Source: JANQPA01 sp964628385
GTDB taxonomy: Bacteria > Bacteroidota > Bacteroidia > Chitinophagales > Saprospiraceae
Direction: 5' to 3'
NCBI GenBank assembly: GCA_964628385.1
Contig: CAZVOD010000055.1
Coordinates: 1 to 28,999 of the forward strand
Length of the DNA stretch: 28,999 bases
Positions 24,568 to 28,999 of this stretch are shown piece after piece. The translations under genes were made by a program, and so were the position numbers. How positions within the stretch are numbered: position 1 is the stretch's first letter; every line of letters begins with the position of its first letter. The notes under the pieces were generated by a model. It saw only the letters and a program-made list of their open reading frames with translations, had not been told where the DNA came from and made no database searches.

Positions 24568-25932
24568 ATGAAGCAACGTAAATTTACGCTTAGTGAGAAG
24601 GAGATACCTGAAAAATGGTATAACATTATTGCGGATATGCCCAACAAGCCGCTTCCGCCGCTACATCCGGGCACTAAGGAGCCTATTGGTCCGGAGGCTT
24701 TGGCACCATTATTTCCAATGGAGCTGATCCAACAGGAAGTTACGCCCGAAAAGTGGGTAGAGATACCAGATCAGGTCAGAGATGTCTATGCCATGTGGAG
24801 GCCCACGCCGCTGTACCGCGCACATGGCCTGGAAAAGATGCTGGATACACCGGCCAAGATCTATTACAAATACGAGGGTGTGAGTCCTTCCGGCTCTCAT
24901 AAGCCTAATACTGCTGTACCGCAGGCTTATTTCAATAAGATGGAAGGCATTAAGCGTATCACCACCGAAACCGGTGCCGGACAATGGGGGAGTGCACTAG
25001 CTTTTGCCTGTAATCTTTTTGACATCGAGTGTGAGGTTTATATGGTAAAATTATCTTATCACCATAAGCCCTACAGGAAGATTATGATGAATACCTGGGG
25101 CGCTAAAGTATTTCCATCGCCATCACAGGCTACTGAAGCCGGCAGAAAAGTGTTGGCCGAAAACCCGGATACCACAGGTTCTTTAGGCATTGCTATATCA
25201 GAAGCCATAGAACGGGCAGCAACAAATGAAGACACCAAATACGCATTGGGAAGTGTATTGAATCACGTGAAATTACACCAAACCATCGTAGGCCAGGAAG
25301 CTGTAGCTCAAATGGAAAAAGCCGGTGATATGCCCGATATCGTTATCGCGCCCTTCGGCGGTGGTTCTAATTTCGCTGGCCTGGCCTTTCCATTCTTGCG
25401 ATTGAATTTTGAAGAAGGAAAAAAAATTAGATGTATCGCCAGTGAGCCTACCTCTTGCCCAAAATTGACCAGAGGAGTGTTCCGGTACGATTTCGGAGAT
25501 ACCGTTGGTATGACTCCACTTCTTCCTATGTATACGCTAGGGCATGATTTTGTCCCGGCTCCTATCCACGCTGGCGGATTGAGGTATCACGGTGCCGGCG
25601 TCATCGTTAGTCAATTATTAAGAGATAAACTGATCGAAGCTGTTGCTCATGATAATGTAGAAGTGTTTGAAGCCGGAGTGAAATTTGCCAGAGCAGAAGG
25701 GATTATCCCTGCTCCTGAGGCTACACATGGTATAGCTACCGCCATTGCAGAAGCCAACAAGTGCAAGGAAGAAGGCGTTTCAAAAACGATCTTGTTCAAT
25801 ATGTGTGGCCATGGTAACTTCGATATGAAAGCCTACGAAGATTACTTTGCCGGCAATATTGTAAAACACGAATTGACATCAGAAGAAATTCAGACTTCTC
25901 TGGCAGCATTGGATACACCTGAGATTGCCTAG
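24568..25932 (+). CDS. TrpB-like PLP-dependent enzyme (TrpB2)
   Basis: This 454-residue enzyme is a tryptophan synthase beta-like protein of the TrpB2 class, which can condense indole and serine to tryptophan and often occurs without TrpA. The PLP lysine is Lys112 in SGSHKPNTA. Other hallmarks are WRPTPLYRA, TGAGQWGSALA, the phosphate-binding loop GGGSNFAGLAFPFL, EPTSCPKLTRG and GLRYHGAG. The longer N-terminus (residues 1-70) and the insert around the EPTSCPKLT block are typical of TrpB2 rather than TrpB1. The start is the ATG at 24568. No trpA or other trp gene is adjacent, so an indole-salvage role is plausible but not shown. Confidence 0.92.
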   Translation: MKQRKFTLSEKEIPEKWYNIIADMPNKPLPPLHPGTKEPIGPEALAPLFPMELIQQEVTPEKWVEIPDQVRDVYAMWRPTPLYRAHGLEKMLDTPAKIYYKYEGVSPSGSHKPNTAVPQAYFNKMEGIKRITTETGAGQWGSALAFACNLFDIECEVYMVKLSYHHKPYRKIMMNTWGAKVFPSPSQATEAGRKVLAENPDTTGSLGIAISEAIERAATNEDTKYALGSVLNHVKLHQTIVGQEAVAQMEKAGDMPDIVIAPFGGGSNFAGLAFPFLRLNFEEGKKIRCIASEPTSCPKLTRGVFRYDFGDTVGMTPLLPMYTLGHDFVPAPIHAGGLRYHGAGVIVSQLLRDKLIEAVAHDNVEVFEAGVKFARAEGIIPAPEATHGIATAIAEANKCKEEGVSKTILFNMCGHGNFDMKAYEDYFAGNIVKHELTSEEIQTSLAALDTPEIA

Positions 25933-25945
25933 GTAATTATACGAG

Positions 25946-26000
25946 AAAGGACCATTTTTAGGCTCAGTAATCATACTAAAGCTTTAGAAATGGTCTTTTT
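25946..26000 (+). terminator. terminator after TrpB2, with nested palindrome
   Basis: GACCATTT (25950-25957) pairs with AAATGGTC (25988-25995), extended by an AAAG/CTTT pairing around a bulge, and is followed by a T-tract. The 30-base loop contains the 12-bp palindrome CTAAAGCTTTAG (25976-25987), which could form a second hairpin at the top of the stem. Confidence 0.75.
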
Positions 26001-26082
26001 CTTTTATCTTCACCCCTTCAAGAATGTCTTATCCGTCCTCAACCAAATAAATCTATCACACAATCGATACAAAACGACGGTT

Positions 26083-26949
26083 ATGAACCTTTCAATCAAC
26101 AATGAGACAGCAGCGCTACAATCCGTCATTCTGGGCATTGGAACTGACCGGGGCACTCCCCGGGGTATCAATCCAATGATGCGAAAACATCAACAAAATG
26201 ATACTTTTCCAACTACCGAAGATATTTGTGAAGAGATACGCACTTTTGAGGAAGTATTACTCCAAAATAATGTTGAGGTGCATCGACCTCGAAACCTGAA
26301 GGCTACCGAGCAAATTTTTGCTAGGGATATTGGTTTTGTTATTGAAGATTACTTTTTTATAGCAGGTATGAAGCATCCGGTCAGAAAAGAAGAGATCGAA
26401 GGCATTCACCATATCTTGCAGGCCATTCCAGATAATCATATGATTGATATTCCGGATCATGTTTTTGTAGAAGGTGGGGATGTAGTTCTGTGGAATGACT
26501 ATATTTTCCTGGGCCTAGGGGCAAGAACCAACCGAGATGGTCTGAATTTTCTTAAGGATTTTTTCCCTAAAAAAACAGTTATGGGATTTGAATTGGTAGT
26601 AGATCAGAATAATGCCGATCGGCATATCCTTCATTTGGATTGTACTTTTCAGCCTATTGGCACAGACGAAGCTATCATCTATTTCGATGGTTTTAAAACG
26701 GCTCCGGAAGCACTTTTAGATCTTTTTCCCAAAGAGAAAAGGATAGCCGTAAGTCAGCAGGAAAAAAATAGAATGTTTCCCAATATTCTTTCTATTTCAC
26801 CTCAAAAGATAGTAATTGAACAAAACTTCGAACGGCTGTACAGCGAGCTCCGTCAAAGGGGCTATACTGTTTTTAAGGTAAAATACAGCGAGACTTCAAA
26901 GCTAAGTGGCTTATTGCGATGCTCTACACTGCCGCTACGCAGGGATTGA
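26083..26949 (+). CDS. amidinotransferase/dimethylargininase-fold protein
   Basis: This 288-residue protein has the guanidino-group-modifying fold shared by arginine deiminase, dimethylargininase and amidinotransferases. The catalytic pattern is complete: FARD at residues 79-82, EGGD at 130-133, His184 in HLD and the nucleophile Cys280 in LLRCSTLPLRR near the C-terminus. The frame is open upstream to 25990, but the ATG at 26083 fits the fold and clears the TrpB2 terminator. The substrate (arginine, a methylated arginine or another guanidino compound) cannot be decided. It is a single gene between terminators and a convergent minus-strand cluster. Confidence 0.87.
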   Translation: MNLSINNETAALQSVILGIGTDRGTPRGINPMMRKHQQNDTFPTTEDICEEIRTFEEVLLQNNVEVHRPRNLKATEQIFARDIGFVIEDYFFIAGMKHPVRKEEIEGIHHILQAIPDNHMIDIPDHVFVEGGDVVLWNDYIFLGLGARTNRDGLNFLKDFFPKKTVMGFELVVDQNNADRHILHLDCTFQPIGTDEAIIYFDGFKTAPEALLDLFPKEKRIAVSQQEKNRMFPNILSISPQKIVIEQNFERLYSELRQRGYTVFKVKYSETSKLSGLLRCSTLPLRRD

Positions 26950-26982
26950 TTACCAAGCAGAGTTAGTCAATACAGGAATTAC

Positions 26983-27174
26983 CTATTTTTCTCTCAAGCT
27001 CCAAACCTCATGAAGGGGAGCTCCCTTGCTGCTAAATCCGGAATGATACCATTTTCCGTCTATTAGTTCAAAGTCAAATTCAAGACTGGCTCCTACCCTG
27101 CTGTTATCTCTAAAGAAACACTCAATGTGCTCAGTATACTTTCCATCAATAATTGTATAAGCCCCCCCTTTCAT
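26983..27174 (-). pseudogene. C-terminal fragment of a lipocalin-like gene
   Basis: From an ATG at 27174 this frame encodes about 63 residues: GGAYTIIDGKYTEHIECF, then SRVGASLEFDFELIDGKWYHSG and a closing HEVWS. These match the C-terminal strands of small lipocalin-like Bacteroidota proteins, whose intact forms have roughly 60-100 more residues before the GGGTYT block. That N-terminal half is absent: upstream the frame runs into the end of the gene at 27179 without similarity. A run of seven C (27162-27168) lies at the break. The most likely explanation is a deletion that joined the fragment to the neighbouring gene. A short translated peptide is possible, because the ATG lies four bases after the upstream stop. 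Confidence 0.6.
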
Positions 27175-27178
27175 CAGC

Positions 27179-27733
27179 TCAATTTTTGGTGGGCATAACT
27201 TCCCAATTATTGATAGTCCAGCTTTCTTTATAAATGGATTCGTAAGTAATTTCAATAATTAGACTGTCACTATTGAGGATACTTCGCAGTTTATTAGCCC
27301 CCTCAATAGTATTTTTAGGCAGGCCAAACGCTGTAGTGCGTTCCTCACCGTAGATTCCAAAGAGGTCAATAGTCTCACCGGCTGGTATAATCCTCCCAAT
27401 GAATAGATCCGAATTATACATGCAAATAGTGTCTTTCTCACTTAGCTTCGTACGCAAATAATCAGTTATGCTTTCATAAGTATCGCCATTCAGATTAGCT
27501 ACTTTAATATCTTTGATAAAGGCCGGACCTATTCCATGGTTCATTAACTGGTACTTATAATCTAAAGAAAAAGAACCTGAATTGGTTAAAAGTAAATGAG
27601 GATAGACCGACATATACTGCTGCTTGCGCAGTAAATCCGTTTGATAAACAAATACAATAAAAGACATCGTACTAACCAAAAGAGCTGAAATACCTAAAAG
27701 CTTTTCGTTATTCCAAAAGGGCTGCTTGATCAT
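27179..27733 (-). CDS. single-pass membrane protein of unknown function
   Basis: This 184-residue protein begins with NNEKLLGISALLVSTMSFIVFVYQ, an N-terminal signal-anchor helix at about residues 11-30, followed by LLRKQQYMSVYPHL and a beta-rich extracytoplasmic domain. Segments such as YQLMNHGIGPAFIKDIKV and the closing ITYESIYKESW resemble a conserved Bacteroidota family I recognise by pattern but cannot name. The C-terminus looks complete even though the next frame is a gene fragment. It precedes that fragment by four bases on the same strand. No function is proposed. Confidence 0.75.
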   Translation of the reverse strand: MIKQPFWNNEKLLGISALLVSTMSFIVFVYQTDLLRKQQYMSVYPHLLLTNSGSFSLDYKYQLMNHGIGPAFIKDIKVANLNGDTYESITDYLRTKLSEKDTICMYNSDLFIGRIIPAGETIDLFGIYGEERTTAFGLPKNTIEGANKLRSILNSDSLIIEITYESIYKESWTINNWEVMPTKN

Positions 27734-27966
27734 ATCTGATGTAATTTTAGGCGCTTTTTAAAAAATATATGATTGGACATCATCCCGTCAGGAGTAAAGC
27801 TGATTATTTTTTCCAATCCTACCTTTTAACCCATCAACCGTTTTCCAGAAAGTGGCTTAAACCTTTATCCTTAGCTATAAAGCGATATACCTAAACATTT
27901 TCTATACTAATATACGAAAAAAGGGGCCGCCGGCGCAAATTCCAGCAACTATTTCCAGAGATATTC

Positions 27967-28977
27967 TCAGAGCATTTCTCTCAATTCAAAAGCCTTGCGC
28001 ATAGCATTATAAGCTTCTTCAGCTTCCTTAAAATTCAGCGTTTGCTGGCCATCGGAAAAAGCTTTCTCCGGTGTGTGGTGTACTTCCATAATCACTCCAT
28101 CCGCTCCGGCAATAGTGGCCGCCAGCGCAATTTTATCAACAAACCTTCTCACACCAATACCATGAGATGGATCAGCGATCACAGGCAAATGCGATTTCGC
28201 TTTCAGCGTAGCAATAGCATTGATATCAAAAGTATTGCGATAAGCTTTTTCAAAAGTGCGAATGCCCCTTTCGCAGAGCATAATCCGTTCGTTACCGTTA
28301 GAAAAGATATATTCTGCCGACTGTAGCAGTTCATCTAGCGTTCCGGACATTCCGCGTTTCAATAAAATAGGCTTATCAACATCACCAAGGGCGTCCAGCA
28401 AATTGAAATTCTGAGAATTACGGGCGCCTACCTGAAAAATGTCGACATAATCGATCATATCTTTTATCTGTTCTACCATCATCACTTCTGTAATGATCTT
28501 AATACCAGCTTCCTGAGCTATTTTGTGCCATGTTTTCAGGCCATCTATTCCCAGCCCTCTGAAGGAATAAGGAGAACTTCGTGGCTTATACACCCCACCA
28601 CGCATAATATTCACATTGTGCCGCACCAAGTGATTGACAATCTGCTGAATTTGTTCCTCTGATTCTATAGAGCATGGCCCAGCCATGATGGCAAAATTGC
28701 CGGTACCAATGTGCATGCTATTGCCGAGGTCGATCTGAGTATCTTCAACTTTCCATTTTTTGGAAACGAGCTTGTAGGCATCACTTACCCGATGGATATC
28801 TTTGATCCCCGGAAGATTTCCGATGGAGCGAATATCGAATTCTTTTTTGCCGACGGCTACGATATAATCTCCAAATTGAGTGGTTACCCGGTTGGGTTTA
28901 TACTTGATTTGGTTGAGTTTTTCGTGCAAGGCCTCTAGCTGATCTGCTTTGATATGTTGATCTAGTTGTATAATCAT
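27967..28977 (-). CDS. aroF: 3-deoxy-7-phosphoheptulonate synthase (DAHP synthase)
   Basis: This 336-residue enzyme condenses phosphoenolpyruvate and erythrose 4-phosphate, the first step of the shikimate pathway to aromatic amino acids. An N-terminal ferredoxin-like regulatory domain (residues about 1-70) marks it as the type I-beta class, as in Thermotoga. The catalytic barrel has GPCSIES, RGGVYKPRSSPYSF, LLKRGM, LCERGIRTFE and the metal-site IADPSHG. No chorismate mutase domain is fused at the C-terminus, unlike some Bacteroidota homologues. The ATG at 28977 is followed by the expected MIIQL start; its promoter lies beyond the window edge. It probably responds to tyrosine or another end product through the N-terminal domain, by family knowledge. 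Confidence 0.93.
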   Translation of the reverse strand: MIIQLDQHIKADQLEALHEKLNQIKYKPNRVTTQFGDYIVAVGKKEFDIRSIGNLPGIKDIHRVSDAYKLVSKKWKVEDTQIDLGNSMHIGTGNFAIMAGPCSIESEEQIQQIVNHLVRHNVNIMRGGVYKPRSSPYSFRGLGIDGLKTWHKIAQEAGIKIITEVMMVEQIKDMIDYVDIFQVGARNSQNFNLLDALGDVDKPILLKRGMSGTLDELLQSAEYIFSNGNERIMLCERGIRTFEKAYRNTFDINAIATLKAKSHLPVIADPSHGIGVRRFVDKIALAATIAGADGVIMEVHHTPEKAFSDGQQTLNFKEAEEAYNAMRKAFELREML

Positions 28978-28999
28978 GATGGTTTTATTTTGTTTTGAA

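Noticed and set aside
27899..27960. GC-rich stretch with GCCGCCGGC downstream of aroF as terminator
   Set aside because: A T-run follows on the minus strand, but no stem of convincing length could be formed.
1..28999. tRNA genes, CRISPR arrays, toxin-antitoxin pairs or phage genes
   Set aside because: Looked for by eye (T-loop motifs, regular direct repeats, small paired ORFs, integrases) and none was convincing.

Overview
The window looks like chromosomal DNA of a Bacteroidota bacterium, most likely of the order Cytophagales. The grounds are the CxxxY-type CcmE beside a very long CcmF/CcsA protein, a DUF2520 Rossmann protein, a 2TM-domain protein, a large secreted Asp-box (sortilin/VPS10-like) protein, an S9A lipoprotein peptidase, mostly weak Shine-Dalgarno signals, and several matches to the Bacteroidota -7 box TAnnTTTG. 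No rRNA, tRNA, CRISPR array, prophage or intact transposase was seen. Assignment below the phylum is inference.

Layout. 1-1060: a decayed nitrilase gene behind a perfect 28-bp palindrome. 1131-5835: cytochrome c maturation genes ccmE and ccmF, then a DUF2520 oxidoreductase-like gene and two small genes. 5836-8081: nucleoside salvage, with uridine kinase (minus) divergent from a concentrative nucleoside transporter (plus). 8074-10844: a DinB-like gene and a secreted prolyl oligopeptidase, both minus. 10845-12290: a repeat-rich accessory stretch with a 137-bp imperfect palindromic element, a small DUF2628-like membrane protein, a 191-bp MITE-like element and the 5' stump of an amidohydrolase gene. 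12286-14592: a 2TM protein and a FATP-type acyl-CoA synthetase. 14691-15944: a SulP transporter pseudogene with deletions and frameshifts. 15916-18578 (minus): an apparent operon of rluD, a DUF1415 gene and an acyl-CoA reductase gene. 18790-23324: a Cys/Met-metabolism PLP enzyme with a strong terminator, then the Asp-box protein. 23485-26949: a NYN/LOTUS putative nuclease, TrpB2 and an amidinotransferase-fold enzyme. 26983-28977 (minus): a lipocalin-like gene fragment, a one-helix membrane protein and the DAHP synthase aroF.

How the genes work together. CcmE and CcmF carry and attach heme to c-type cytochromes; ccmA-D are not in the window. Uridine kinase and the CNT transporter form a nucleoside uptake and phosphorylation pair. 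AroF opens the shikimate pathway and TrpB2 can make tryptophan from indole, but they are not in one operon. The acyl-CoA synthetase and acyl-CoA reductase both act on acyl-CoA but lie in separate units.

The most striking pattern is not a new defence or mobile system. Four independent gene remnants (nitrilase, amidohydrolase, SulP, lipocalin-like) lie in 29 kb among otherwise intact housekeeping genes, together with two small palindromic or MITE-like elements. This suggests ongoing gene loss. Less explained features are the duplicated motif in the CcmF periplasmic domain, the palindrome at 73-100 and the two repeat elements. I did not find a convincing undescribed multi-gene system.
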